A DNA stretch of 64,000 nucleotides from Betaproteobacteria bacterium (GCA_016861185.1 BOKW01000009.1:112003-176002), one strand, 5' to 3'; shown: positions 24,712 to 33,492, counted from the first letter of the stretch. Notes: generated from the sequence alone by a model not told the origin. Numbers and translations: made by a program.

Positions 24712-26700
24712 TTACACATCCGCTTCGACCTCATTGCCGTGCTCTTCGAGCCAAACGCGCCGCTGCGCGGCCTCTCCCCTTCCCATCAGCATGGTCATCG
24801 TCGCGGTGGTCGCGTCGAACGCGATGTCGCCGAGCGCAACCGGCAGCAGCCGCCGCGTGTCGGGGTTCATCGTCGTCTCCCAGAGCTGCTCGGCGCTCAT
24901 CTCACCCAGCCCCTTGAAGCGCGCGATGCTCCAGCTTCCTTCGCGCACGCCCTCGTCGACCAGCTTGTCGAGCGTGGCCTGCAACTCGTCGTCGTCGAGG
25001 CAGTACAGCCTGCGCGCGGGCCGCTTGCCCTGCGCGGGCACGTCGACGCGATACAACGGCGGCCGCGCCACGTACACGTGCCCGCGCTCGATCAGCTTCG
25101 GAAAGTGCCGGAAGAACAGCGTCAGCAGCAGCACCTGGATGTGCGCGCCGTCGACGTCGGCATCGGCCAGGATGCAGATCTTGCCGTAGCGCAGCCCGGA
25201 GAGATCCGGTTCGTCGTCCGGCCCGTGCGGATCCACGCCGATCGCCACGGCGATGTCGTGCACCTCGGCGTTGCCGAACAGCCGGTCGCGTTCGACTTCC
25301 CAGGTGTTCAGCACCTTGCCCCGCAGCGGCAGGATCGCCTGGAATTCCTTGTCGCGCCCCATCTTCGCCGAGCCGCCCGCCGAATCGCCTTCGACGAGGA
25401 AAAGCTCGTTGCGCGCGATCTCGGTCGATTCGCAGTCGGTCAGCTTGCCCGGCAGCACGGCGATCGCCGAGCCCTTTTTCTTCTCGATCTTCTGCGCGGC
25501 GCGCGCGCGCGCCTGCGCCTGCCGGATCACGAGATCGGCGAGCTTGCGCCCATACTCCGGATGCTGGTTGAGCCAGAACTCCAGTTGCGGCCTGACGAAA
25601 CTCGCCACCAGCCGCACCGCGTCGCGGCTGTTCAGCCGCTCCTTGATCTGACCCTGGAACTGCGGATCGAGCACCTTGGCCGTGAGCACGAAGCTCGCGC
25701 GCGCGAAGACGTCTTCGGGCAGCAGCTTCACACCCTTCGGCAGCAGCGAATGCGCGTCGATGAACGCGCGCAGCGCGTTGAACATGCCTTCGCGCAGTCC
25801 GGCCTCGTGCGTGCCGCCGGCGGGTGTCGGGATCAGGTTCACGTACGACTCGCGCGCGAGCGGACCTTCTTCGGTCCACGCCAGCACCCAGCGCGCCCCT
25901 TCGCCTTCGGCGAAGGTTTCGTCGTCGGCCGGCGCGTAGCCCTCGGACTCGAACAGCGGAACGATCGGCTCGGCGCCGATTGCGGCCAGCAGATACTCCT
26001 GCAGCCCGCCGTCGTACCGCCAGCGCTGCACGCGGCCGGTTCTCTCCACCGCGAGGCTCACCTCGGTGCCGGGCAGCAGTACCGCCTTGCTGCGCAGCAG
26101 CCGCTCCAGCTCGTCGACCGGGATCTGCGCGCTGTCGAAGTACTTCGGGTTCGGCCATACGCGCACGCGCGTTCCGCTCGTCTTGTCGCCGGCCTTGGCC
26201 GCGCGCGACGCGAGCTTTTCGCGCAGCTCGCCGTCGGCGAAGCCGATCGTGTGCACCTTGCCGTCGCGCCACACCGTCACGTCGAGCTTCGAAGACAGCG
26301 CGTTGGTCACCGACACGCCCACGCCGTGCAGTCCCCCGGAAAACGAATACGCGCCGCCGGCGCGCTTGTCGAACTTGCCGCCCGCGTGCAGGCGCGTGAA
26401 GACGATCTCGACGACGGGCGATTTCTCCTCCGGATGCAGACCCACCGGAATGCCGCGGCCGTCGTCCTCGACGCTGACGCTGCCATCGGCGTGCACGGTC
26501 ACGTCGACGTGCCGGCCGAAGCCGGCGAGGATCTCGTCCGAAGCGTTGTCGATGACTTCCTGCACGATGTGCAGCGGACTGTCGGTCCGCGTATACATGC
26601 CCGGACGCTGCCTGACCGGCTCGAGCCCCTTGAGAACGCGGATCGACGCCTCTCCGTATTCGGCAGCGATGCGAGGCGAGCGGGGGCGCGGCGTAGTCAT
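24712..26700 (-). CDS. parE: DNA topoisomerase IV subunit B
   Basis: A 662-residue type IIA topoisomerase ATPase subunit. The GHKL ATPase fold shows EVIDNASDE near residue 50, DDGRGIPV and GGLHGVGVSVTNALS. The transducer domain follows, then the Toprim domain with EGDSAGGSAK (about 435) and DADVDGAHI (about 515). Length and motif wording fit ParE rather than GyrB. It works with ParC, not in this window, to decatenate daughter chromosomes. Two facing perfect DnaA boxes lie 42 to 64 bases upstream of the start, suggesting expression tied to replication initiation. Confidence 0.95.
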   Translation of the reverse strand: MTTPRPRSPRIAAEYGEASIRVLKGLEPVRQRPGMYTRTDSPLHIVQEVIDNASDEILAGFGRHVDVTVHADGSVSVEDDGRGIPVGLHPEEKSPVVEIVFTRLHAGGKFDKRAGGAYSFSGGLHGVGVSVTNALSSKLDVTVWRDGKVHTIGFADGELREKLASRAAKAGDKTSGTRVRVWPNPKYFDSAQIPVDELERLLRSKAVLLPGTEVSLAVERTGRVQRWRYDGGLQEYLLAAIGAEPIVPLFESEGYAPADDETFAEGEGARWVLAWTEEGPLARESYVNLIPTPAGGTHEAGLREGMFNALRAFIDAHSLLPKGVKLLPEDVFARASFVLTAKVLDPQFQGQIKERLNSRDAVRLVASFVRPQLEFWLNQHPEYGRKLADLVIRQAQARARAAQKIEKKKGSAIAVLPGKLTDCESTEIARNELFLVEGDSAGGSAKMGRDKEFQAILPLRGKVLNTWEVERDRLFGNAEVHDIAVAIGVDPHGPDDEPDLSGLRYGKICILADADVDGAHIQVLLLTLFFRHFPKLIERGHVYVARPPLYRVDVPAQGKRPARRLYCLDDDELQATLDKLVDEGVREGSWSIARFKGLGEMSAEQLWETTMNPDTRRLLPVALGDIAFDATTATMTMLMGRGEAAQRRVWLEEHGNEVEADV

Positions 26701-26741
26701 CCGGGATTCGGTCGGCGAGGGGGCGAAGCGGGGAGCGGATT

Positions 26742-26764
26742 TTATCCACAGATGGTGTGGATAA
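26742..26764. promoter_or_regulatory. Pair of facing consensus DnaA boxes upstream of parE
   Basis: TTATCCACA at 26742-26750 and its exact reverse complement TGTGGATAA at 26756-26764 are separated by GATGG. Both are nine-of-nine matches to the high-affinity DnaA box. They lie between the parE start (26700) and tRNA-Arg (26877). Confidence 0.85.
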
Positions 26765-26876
26765 ACCCTTCCCGATTCGCGCTAAGTCGCGCAGCGGTGG
26801 GCCTGCGCTTGGATGCTCGCCGCTTGAGCAAGCGCGCTGCGCGGCCCGGTTCGAGTGCGCCCGTATACTCGCCGCA

Positions 26877-26951
26877 CTCGCCGTAGTTCAATGGACAGAA
26901 CGGGGTCCTCCTAAGACTCAGATACAGGTTCGATTCCTGTCGGCGGGACCA
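26877..26951 (+). tRNA. tRNA-Arg, anticodon CCU
   Basis: A 75-base cloverleaf: acceptor 26877-26883 pairs with 26941-26947 (one G-U), D arm GTTC/GAAC, anticodon stem with loop CTCCTAA (anticodon at 26910-26912), T arm ACAGG/CCTGT with loop TTCGATT, discriminator A and encoded CCA. A TATACT element lies 8-13 bases upstream. The 3' part doubles as the integration site of the element that follows; the tRNA is kept intact. Confidence 0.95.
26931..26946. other. Left attachment core (attL) in tRNA-Arg
   Basis: CGATTCCTGTCGGCGG, running from the T loop into the acceptor stem, recurs exactly at 36932-36947. The bases on either side of the two copies differ, as expected of a recombination core. Confidence 0.85.
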
Positions 26952-27056
26952 AAGAAGCGTCCGTCAAGCGCCGCCACCGTCCGTAACGAGGCGTCTTTCA
27001 GAGGGAAAACAAGCCGCGGGGTGTTCGGCAACGTCCCGAACGGTTCGTTGCCATCT

Positions 27057-27115
27057 GGGGGCATCTGGGGGCACAATTGGGGGCACATTCGATGCCCCCG
27101 GTCAAATGTGCCCCC
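27057..27115. promoter_or_regulatory. Left-end GGGGGCA repeats, probable integrase arm sites
   Basis: GGGGGCA occurs at 27057, 27067 and 27079, and its reverse complement TGCCCCC at 27093 and 27109. The last ends one base before the integrase ATG. The same heptamer recurs twice at the right end (36857 and 36869). Integrase bound here could also repress its own gene. The 26952-27056 stretch shows no gene. Confidence 0.6.
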
Positions 27116-27116
27116 A

Positions 27117-28361
27117 ATGCCGCTGACAGACGTTTCGATTCGCTCACTCAGCAAGGCCGGCAAGTACTTCGACGGTGGCGGGCTGTACATCGAAGTCACG
27201 GGGCAAGGCCGTCGCTACTGGCGACTGAAGTACCGCTTTGCCGGTCGCGAGAAGCGACTCGCCCTCGGCGTCTACCCCGAAGTCGGCCTGAAGGCGGCGC
27301 GCGCCAAGCGTGATGAGGCACGCGCGCTGCTTCGCGACGGCAAGGACCCCGGCGCCATCCGCGCAGCGGAGAAGACGCGGGCGAAGCACGACGCGGCGAA
27401 CACGTTCGAAGCGCTCGCGCGCGACTGGCTGCAGCACATGGGCAGCAAGTGGGCGGCGGTCACCAGGGAGCGCGTCCTGGCCGCGTTCGAGCGGGAAGTG
27501 TTTCCAGCGATCGGCCGCCGGCCGATCGTCGAGATCAAGCCGCGCGAGGTCGCGGCGATCGCAAAGGCGGTCGAAGCGCGCGGCGCCGGCGAGATGGCAT
27601 CCCGGGTTCTGCAGCGCGTGCGCGCCGTGTTCCGGTACGCCGTCGCGCACGAGCGGCTCGAATCGAATCCCCTGTCGGAATTGACGCCGTCCGAAGTCCT
27701 CAAGCCGCGGCAGGTGAAGCATCGGGCGGCCCTGGCCGATCCCGATCTGCCGGCGTTCCTGCGGAAGCTCGACCGCTACGAAGGCGATCCCACGACCAAG
27801 CACGCGTTGCACCTACTCATGCTGACGGCCGTGCGCCCGGGCGAGCTGCGCGGCGCGCGCTGGGACGAGATCGACACCGAGCGAGCCGTGTGGCGCATCC
27901 CAGCGGCGCGCATGAAGATGAAGGTCGATCACGTCGTGCCGCTGTCGAAGCAGGCAATCGCCGCGATCGAGGCGATGCTCCCGCTCTCCGGTGGTGGCGT
28001 CCTCGTCTTCCCGAGTCCGTTCTATCCCGGCAAGAGCCTGAGCGAGAACACGCTGAACAGCGCGCTCGCCCGGATGGGTTACAAAGGCATCGCTACCGCC
28101 CACGGATTCCGAGCGCTGTTTTCGACGGTCGCGAACGAGTGCGGCTGGGATGCGGACGTGATCGAGCGGCAGCTTGCGCACCGGGAGCGCAACGCCGTGC
28201 GGGCCGCATACCACCGCGCGGCGTATCTGGAGGAACGCGCGCGACTGATGCAGTGGTGGGCGGACTACCTCGACGGCCGCCGCACCGGTGCGCGCGTCGT
28301 CCCGATGCACCGCGCGGCGCGCACCCCGGACTTGGTCCGGGGGCAACGGGGGGCCGCATGA
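27117..28361 (+). CDS. int: Tyrosine recombinase (P4-type integrase)
   Basis: A 414-residue integrase with the N-terminal DUF4102-type domain (GGLYIEVTGQGRRYWRLKYRF, LGVYPEVGLKAARAKRDEA). A SAM-like core-binding region covers about 85-185 and the catalytic domain follows, with Arg in TAVRPGELRG (about 240), HGFR (about 329-332), HRER (about 355) and the Tyr in AAYHRAAY (364-369). It inserts and excises the element at tRNA-Arg. The ATG at 27117 is favoured because the arm-site repeats end just before it. A longer open frame runs back through the tRNA and is not coding. Confidence 0.95.
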   Translation: MPLTDVSIRSLSKAGKYFDGGGLYIEVTGQGRRYWRLKYRFAGREKRLALGVYPEVGLKAARAKRDEARALLRDGKDPGAIRAAEKTRAKHDAANTFEALARDWLQHMGSKWAAVTRERVLAAFEREVFPAIGRRPIVEIKPREVAAIAKAVEARGAGEMASRVLQRVRAVFRYAVAHERLESNPLSELTPSEVLKPRQVKHRAALADPDLPAFLRKLDRYEGDPTTKHALHLLMLTAVRPGELRGARWDEIDTERAVWRIPAARMKMKVDHVVPLSKQAIAAIEAMLPLSGGGVLVFPSPFYPGKSLSENTLNSALARMGYKGIATAHGFRALFSTVANECGWDADVIERQLAHRERNAVRAAYHRAAYLEERARLMQWWADYLDGRRTGARVVPMHRAARTPDLVRGQRGAA

Positions 28362-28765
28362 ACGTTCGCCCTTCGACAGGCTCAGGAGCTCAGGACGAGC
28401 CGCGCAACGACTGCATCGACCTGGCCACACCGCACCGCGGGCTCGCCTGCCGCCCGTGGGCGCAGGGCCGCCCGCACCGATGGCGCTTCACCGTGAGCGT
28501 GCGCGACCGCAGCGGCAATGTGCTGGTCTTCGCCACCGGCGGCCCGGACGACGTGGCGCCGCGCGTCGACCGCAACGACGACGGCAGCCGCTCGCTGTGG
28601 CTCGCTTCGGCCTGCATCGAACTGCGCGGCGACGCCGACGCGCTGGCCGCCGAGTGGTTCATCGCACAGCACGCGCCGTCACGCGGCACCGCGTCCCGTT
28701 GTCCCTATGCCGAAACTGAGATAGGCTACGCGGCCAGGCATGAAGCCGATTCACTGGCTCGGTGA
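28358..28765 (+). CDS. Hypothetical protein coupled to the integrase
   Basis: A 135-residue protein whose ATG overlaps the integrase stop as ATGA. Residues 3-16 are encoded by a stretch around CCCTTCGACAGGCTCAGGA that looks like a dispersed palindromic repeat, so the N-terminus may be a repeat insertion. The middle (WRFTVSVRDRSGNVLVFATGG, SLWLASACIELRGDADALAAEWFIAQHA) looks like a small folded domain but no family was recognised. Its end overlaps the next gene by 26 bases. Confidence 0.55.
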   Translation: MNVRPSTGSGAQDEPRNDCIDLATPHRGLACRPWAQGRPHRWRFTVSVRDRSGNVLVFATGGPDDVAPRVDRNDDGSRSLWLASACIELRGDADALAAEWFIAQHAPSRGTASRCPYAETEIGYAARHEADSLAR

Positions 28766-29063
28766 CAGCCGCAGGGCGATCGGCGCCTTCCCTTCGGCTG
28801 CGCGGCAGGCGGCCGGATACCAACTGTTCCGAGTGCAGAGCGGCCTCGAGCCGCACGACTGGAAGCCGATGCAGTCGGTCGGCGCGGGCGTGCGCGAGAT
28901 CCGCGTGCACGTCGACGGCGAGTGGCGCGTGTTGTACCTGGCTACTCGGCCCGAGGCGGTGTACGTGTTGCACGCGTTCCGCAAGAAGTCGCGCCGTACG
29001 CCGGCGCCGGATCTCGCGCTGGCGCGCGAGCGGCTGAAGCAGCTTGAGGCAGGACGGAGGTAA
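28740..29063 (+). CDS. RelE/HigB-superfamily toxin (phage Gp49-like)
   Basis: A 107-residue basic protein with the pattern of the phage-derived Gp49-like/DUF891 toxins: KPIHWLGDSRRAIGAFP, GVREIRVHVDGEWRVLYLA and YVLHAFRKKSRRTP. These enzymes are ribosome-dependent mRNA endonucleases or relatives. The gene precedes its antitoxin and shares one base with it (TAATG), the order usual for this family. It probably stabilises the integrated element. Confidence 0.85.
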   Translation: MKPIHWLGDSRRAIGAFPSAARQAAGYQLFRVQSGLEPHDWKPMQSVGAGVREIRVHVDGEWRVLYLATRPEAVYVLHAFRKKSRRTPAPDLALARERLKQLEAGRR

Positions 29064-29380
29064 TGGCGATGGCGACGAAAGCAAAGGCCGGCAAGCTGCT
29101 CATCGAGCGCGGTAGCGGCAACGTGTTCGCGGACATCGGCTTCGACCGGGCCGAGGCGGCCAACCTGCGCCTGCGCAGCGAACTGATGATGCGCGTGGAG
29201 CGCTACGTTCGCGAGTCGGGAGCGACGCAGACCGAGGCGGCGCGCGTGCTCGGCATCACACAGCCGCGGCTGAATGCGCTGCTGAAGGGACGCATCGATC
29301 TGTTCAGCCTGGACGCGCTGGTGAACATGCTGACGCGGGCGGGTATCGGCGTCGAGTTGAGATTGCGCAAGGCGGCCTGA
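29063..29380 (+). CDS. XRE-family antitoxin of the RelE/HigB-like toxin
   Basis: A 105-residue protein with a helix-turn-helix at about residues 50-75 (GATQTEAARVLGITQPRLNALLKG), of the HTH_37 type commonly paired with Gp49-like toxins. The N-terminal part would wrap the toxin and the helix-turn-helix would bind the operator. It is preceded by GGAGG overlapping the toxin stop. Confidence 0.87.
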   Translation: MAMATKAKAGKLLIERGSGNVFADIGFDRAEAANLRLRSELMMRVERYVRESGATQTEAARVLGITQPRLNALLKGRIDLFSLDALVNMLTRAGIGVELRLRKAA

Positions 29381-29436
29381 CGGGCGCCGAAGCCTAATTC
29401 CACTGCACAGAGTCGCAGGCCAAAGGGGAGATTCCG

Positions 29437-30693
29437 ATGAGCGACGGAGCATCGGAGCGGCTTCTCAAAGTTCTCCCTCTCTCGATTCGGCGAAGCACTG
29501 ATGCACGGGTGTCCCGCCCGCTCGTCGCTCTCTTGATGCTTCTATCGGCTGGCGGCTACGCCGCACTTGCCCAGCCGCTGCGGGCCACCGACGTTTTCGA
29601 GAAGGCCGCGCCGTCCGTAGTCCTTGTCCGAAGCGAGTCGCCGAGCAAGGTTCAAGGAAGCGGGGTCATCCTCTCAACGTCGACCGAGACTCGCTCGATG
29701 CTGATTGCGACAAACGCGCACGTCGTTGGCAACGCAGTTCAGGTGACCGTCGAGACGACAGGTAAGCGCGTTACCGGAAAGGTGCTCTATCGAGACGCGA
29801 CCCACGACATGGCTCTCGTCGATGCTCCCTTGATGGGCCGCGAAGCAAGCATCGCGCATGCTTTCACGCCGCGCGTCGGAGATACGGTGTTTGCAATCGG
29901 CAACCCCTTCGGACTGCAGAACTCGATCACTGAGGGAATCGTTTCCGGTGTCCGGACGCACGGCGCGCTATCGCTGATCCAGACATCCGCAGCGATCTCC
30001 GCGGGCAGCAGCGGCGGCGGCTTGTTCACAGGCGACGGGCGACTGGTAGGGATAACGAGTTCGCGAATGCTCGCCGGGGAAAACATTGGGTTCGCGATTC
30101 ACATTGACCACTACGTCGATGTCGTTGGTGCGAGCCGTCTTCGGGAACTGATCGCTGGCGCCCTCGAGAGGGGCGCGGACACGAAGGAAAGGCGAGTACT
30201 TCGGGCAGCAATAGACACCGACCGTTTTACGACTTGGCTCGCCTTTAGCGACGCGCCCGAAGGGGCTGGTCTTGCCCCCGAGCGTTTGTGGCTCCTTCTG
30301 GAGCGACTGTGGGAGCGATTTGTAAAGTCGGGGAACGTGGCGGACCGAGATGCCTTTCTGACCAGAGCGGGCGAGGCAGTAGAGCAGTTCTTCGCGTCCG
30401 AGGCGTCCCGCCCGTCCGCGTCGGCTGGCTCAGATGACGCCCAACTCGTCCTGCTGTGCCGTTGGGAACTGGCGGGCGGGCGCCGGTTTACCTCCACGTT
30501 GCGCGTCAACATCGATGCGTCAACAGTGAACGGATGGCCTGCGCGAATTTCCGATTCGCAGATCGTATTCTCGACGGACGTATCCGGGCTTTTCGTTATC
30601 GATCGATACTCGGGACAAGGGTTGTTGCGAGATGAGGATCAGGGCCGCACGTGGACGGGAACTTGCCAGAGAGCGCCCGAGCGGCGCTTCTAA
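29437..30693 (+). CDS. Exported trypsin-like serine protease, element cargo
   Basis: A 418-residue protein. A basic N-terminal region of about 27 residues precedes a hydrophobic segment (29-46) that could be a signal peptide or anchor. A trypsin/DegP-type protease domain spans about 50-235, with His95 (TNAHVV), Asp124 (HDMALVD) and Ser192 in GSSGGG, so the triad is complete. No PDZ domain follows. Residues 240-418 match no domain I know. GGGGAG precedes the start. Base composition is visibly less GC-rich than in neighbouring genes, suggesting recent acquisition. The substrate is unknown; it may act with the lipoprotein downstream. Confidence 0.82.
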   Translation: MSDGASERLLKVLPLSIRRSTDARVSRPLVALLMLLSAGGYAALAQPLRATDVFEKAAPSVVLVRSESPSKVQGSGVILSTSTETRSMLIATNAHVVGNAVQVTVETTGKRVTGKVLYRDATHDMALVDAPLMGREASIAHAFTPRVGDTVFAIGNPFGLQNSITEGIVSGVRTHGALSLIQTSAAISAGSSGGGLFTGDGRLVGITSSRMLAGENIGFAIHIDHYVDVVGASRLRELIAGALERGADTKERRVLRAAIDTDRFTTWLAFSDAPEGAGLAPERLWLLLERLWERFVKSGNVADRDAFLTRAGEAVEQFFASEASRPSASAGSDDAQLVLLCRWELAGGRRFTSTLRVNIDASTVNGWPARISDSQIVFSTDVSGLFVIDRYSGQGLLRDEDQGRTWTGTCQRAPERRF

Positions 30694-30947
30694 GAACACC
30701 GTGTCCGAGCGCTCCCGGGCCGCGGCAATTGACATGGCTGCGTCGCTTCGGCGTCGATGGTCGCCAACGATGATCGTGGAACGGCGGGATGCTGCAAGTC
30801 CGTGGAGTGTGGACCCAACCGCAACCGGCCGCACAGAGACCAAGCGCTACGTCGCGCAACAAGGTGCTGGCGTTACCCAACCTCTGTCAGCGAAGGATCC
30901 GCCGCAATCGTGTCGTTCCCTCAACCGCCCATGGATCGGAGGACCTC

Positions 30948-31793
30948 ATGCACCCTGTCTGGCTGTCACTGGCGGCTTTCGCGCTCGCCACTCTCTCGGG
31001 TTGTGCAACCACGACGGTGATCGCGCCGGAGCCAAAGCAGAAGGCCGAGATCAAGTACGAGCGCGGGATCGCAACGCTCTGGTCTTTCGCGCGATCGAGC
31101 GCCGCGATCGCCGGCGCGCCGAGCCGGCCGCTGGACTCCGACGCTCGCCCCTACTTCCTGCTGACCGTCGCGAACTACGGCGCCACGCCGATCAACATCG
31201 ACATCGACCGAATCACCGTCACTGCCAACGGCGTTCGTTTGCCCGTCTACTCGTACGAGGCGCTGATGGCGGAGTCCAAGAGTCGCGAGAAGTGGCGGAC
31301 CTTCGGTGCTGCGATCGCTGCAGGGTTGGGGGCCGCAGCGGCCGAGCAGGAAGGGTACGGGCACTCGACGACAAGCGTGAACACGCGGGGCACGTTTGAT
31401 GCCTATGGCGAATCAACCACGTCATACGCAACACCGACCGGACGGTCATTGGGCCAATCTCGGACAGACTCGACAATCGCCGGCCGCTACTCGAGCGACA
31501 CGACGGTTTCCACCACGACCTACGATCCTGCCGCAGCAGAGGCGGCGCGCGGGCGGCTCGCCGCGGAGAATGAAAGGCAACTGGCCGAGATTCGTGCCGC
31601 CGCAGCGCGCGAGCAGGGATCTCTGGACAGCAGCTACTTTCGTGCCCAGACCCTGGCGAGGGGGAAACCGTACACGGGCTGGATCTCGGTTGACCGGCCA
31701 GCGCGCCCGAGCCCGGTCAATCGATATGTGGTCACGGTGCGGATCGGTGACGAAGAGCACGCGTTCGCTTTCGAGGAGCGCGAACTGCGGTAG
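30948..31793 (+). CDS. Lipoprotein of unknown function, element cargo
   Basis: A 281-residue protein with lipobox LSGC (Cys about 18). Residues 60-100 form a beta-rich domain (YFLLTVANYGATPINIDIDRITVTANG), followed by a Ser/Thr-rich low-complexity stretch (about 125-185), a short coiled coil and a last beta segment (NRYVVTVRIGDEEHAFAFEERELR). The ATG has GGAGG six bases upstream. No family was recognised. The 254 bases between the protease gene and this start hold no convincing gene. Pairing with a protease suggests a cell-envelope function. Confidence 0.72.
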   Translation: MHPVWLSLAAFALATLSGCATTTVIAPEPKQKAEIKYERGIATLWSFARSSAAIAGAPSRPLDSDARPYFLLTVANYGATPINIDIDRITVTANGVRLPVYSYEALMAESKSREKWRTFGAAIAAGLGAAAAEQEGYGHSTTSVNTRGTFDAYGESTTSYATPTGRSLGQSRTDSTIAGRYSSDTTVSTTTYDPAAAEAARGRLAAENERQLAEIRAAAAREQGSLDSSYFRAQTLARGKPYTGWISVDRPARPSPVNRYVVTVRIGDEEHAFAFEERELR

Positions 31794-32128
31794 CCGGGTC
31801 GCGAAGCAATGCGGATCACGTTCGACGATCGCGACCGCTCGCGCAGCAGGCGGACCTGCGTGCCCGGATGACGCGAGCCGCGGGCTGAGCACGGCGCGCT
31901 CGCACCCCGGGGGAAGTGTCCGCGCGCGATCGGGCGCACTCGCGTAGATGAGACTCCATCCCTCACCTTTCGCCTTCGTGGAGATCCGCCAGCCGCAGCG
32001 CGCCGATCGCCCGCGCGTTTCGAGGCGCGGCGACTGCGCAACATGACGACGTAGCATGCAGGCGGCCCGCGCGGAGGTAGCCGCCCCTGCGCGGGCCTGA
32101 CCACAGCACACCGAAGGAGGGTGGCGCC
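31794..32128. other. Non-coding stretch with a 5' hairpin
   Basis: I see no convincing gene in these 335 bases. A perfect 9-bp hairpin (GGCCCGCGC at 32064-32072 with GCGCGGGCC at 32089-32097) lies 31 bases upstream of the next start and could act as a terminator for the cargo genes or as a leader structure. Confidence 0.5.
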
Positions 32129-33010
32129 ATGGCTGGCAGCAATCGTACCGAGGCAGCGCGCGCAGAGAGCGAGCCGAGGTACTCCGGCAGCGTGTTCGAA
32201 GGAATCTGCGAAGCGGTCGCAGGCCAGCTCGGCGAAGCCTACTGGAAGCCGCTGCTTCGCATCGACGACAGAGGCGTGTGGGTCGACCCCTCGGTCGACT
32301 CCGACGACCTGCGATGGCGCCCGTTGATCGAGATCGATCAACCCGGCAGTCCCGACCCTCGGGATGAGCCGAGCTTTCCGTTTCCGTTCACTGCACCGCA
32401 GTTGGCGGCGTTTCTGGTCGACGGCGTCGGCGCGCTCGTGCGCGCGGATCTCGGCGAGTGGGAAACCGGCCCCGACCTTCAGTCGCTCAAGCTCGGCGTC
32501 GAGGACACGAAGGTGAAGGAGGCGCTGCGCTCGGCCTATCAGGCGTTGCGCGAAGCGGATAAGGCAATGCGAATGCACCACAAGGGTCCCGTGGCGGAGT
32601 ACAGACGCTCCAAGGAGACCGCAGACCACCTGCGCGCCGCACGCGAGCGCGCCCAGGAAGAATTCCAGGCGAAAGCGCAGCGTTACCACAGCAAGGGCAA
32701 GCGCGCCACGAAAGCTGACGCCGAAGATGTGGCGGCGGTTCGCAGCAAGGTGAAGAAGCTGGCCGATGCGTGTCGGCAAGCGGAGGAAGAGGAGCTGGCC
32801 GGCAGATCTGCGTGGCGCACGGCGATCGTTCGCTACCTGCTGCGTGCCGGCGATCGCGCGGTCCCCGAGTCGCCTGAGCAGCGGCAACAGCGCTTGCGTG
32901 CTCGGGTGGCCGAGGAAAAAGCCAAGGGAAACGGGGCATTCCTGAAGACGATTGCGGAAGAGGAAGGAATCTCGGTGGCGCGCCTGAAACAGATCCTGGC
33001 CAAGCGCTGA
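32129..33010 (+). CDS. Hypothetical protein with coiled coil and C-terminal helix-turn-helix-like end
   Basis: A 293-residue soluble acidic protein. Residues 1-110 are a mixed alpha/beta region of unknown type. Residues 115-230 are helical and charge-rich, likely coiled coil (KETADHLRAARERAQEEFQAK). The last 25 residues (GAFLKTIAEEEGISVARLKQILAKR) read like a small DNA-binding helix-turn-helix. GGAGG precedes the ATG. It stands alone between the cargo and the replication module. A regulatory role is possible but not shown. Confidence 0.68.
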   Translation: MAGSNRTEAARAESEPRYSGSVFEGICEAVAGQLGEAYWKPLLRIDDRGVWVDPSVDSDDLRWRPLIEIDQPGSPDPRDEPSFPFPFTAPQLAAFLVDGVGALVRADLGEWETGPDLQSLKLGVEDTKVKEALRSAYQALREADKAMRMHHKGPVAEYRRSKETADHLRAARERAQEEFQAKAQRYHSKGKRATKADAEDVAAVRSKVKKLADACRQAEEEELAGRSAWRTAIVRYLLRAGDRAVPESPEQRQQRLRARVAEEKAKGNGAFLKTIAEEEGISVARLKQILAKR

Positions 33011-33030
33011 CGCGGCACCGCGCGCGGATC

Positions 33031-33103
33031 GAGATAGCCGCGAGCAAGCCCCCTGGTCTCGTCTCGTGGACGCGGGGAGGTAGCTTGCGAGCAACCCCCC
33101 TAG
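33031..33103. repeat. Imperfect direct repeat upstream of alpA
   Basis: Two copies of about 26 bases (33031-33056 and 33077-33103) share GAG-TAGC, GCGAGCAA and CCCCCT, with 46 bases between starts. They lie just upstream of the alpA-like gene and may be operator sites. Confidence 0.45.
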
Positions 33104-33144
33104 CTCGCCTGCAATCCCGGCATCTCATCCGCCGAGGTGCCGAT

Positions 33145-33492
33145 ATGTCTGTCTCCCTCCACCGCCTGTTGGCAGTCCTTGAGCTGGCCGGCATGGCCCG
33201 CAGCACGCTGTATGAGCAAGTCACCGCCGGCTTGTGGACTCGGCCGGTACGCATCAGCCGGCGCGCAGTCGCGTGGCCCTCCGGCGACGTCGATGCGCTC
33301 GTCGCCGCGCGCATCGCGGGCAAGTGCGACGACGAGGTCCGCAAGCTCGTGCAGCAGTTGCACGCCGAGCGCGCCGCCGCGCTCGATCGCGTCATGGCGC
33401 GCGCCAGGCCCGCGGACAAGCTCGGCACGCAGCCTGCGCCGAAGGTCGTTGCGGCCGCCAAGGCGGCTGAACACCTGCCCGGTGCACAATGA
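33145..33492 (+). CDS. alpA: AlpA-family DNA-binding regulator
   Basis: A 115-residue protein with the MerR/excisionase-like fold of AlpA: LHRLLAVLELAGMARSTLYEQV, then GLWTRPVRISRRAVAWPSGDVDALVAARI. In P4-like satellites such proteins activate or excise the element. The ATG at 33145 with GAGGTG upstream is preferred; an in-frame start 60 bases earlier is possible. It is followed by a four-base overlap with the next gene and starts the replication operon. Confidence 0.85.
   Translation: MSVSLHRLLAVLELAGMARSTLYEQVTAGLWTRPVRISRRAVAWPSGDVDALVAARIAGKCDDEVRKLVQQLHAERAAALDRVMARARPADKLGTQPAPKVVAAAKAAEHLPGAQ

Noticed and set aside
27057..27115. GGGGGCA repeats as a CRISPR or iteron origin
   Set aside because: Only heptamers at irregular spacing, recurring at the other end of the element beside the attachment core. 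Integrase arm sites explain this better.
31396..31947. Plus-strand frame of 183 codons overlapping the lipoprotein gene end
   Set aside because: Out of frame with the lipoprotein, low-complexity and without a ribosome-binding site.
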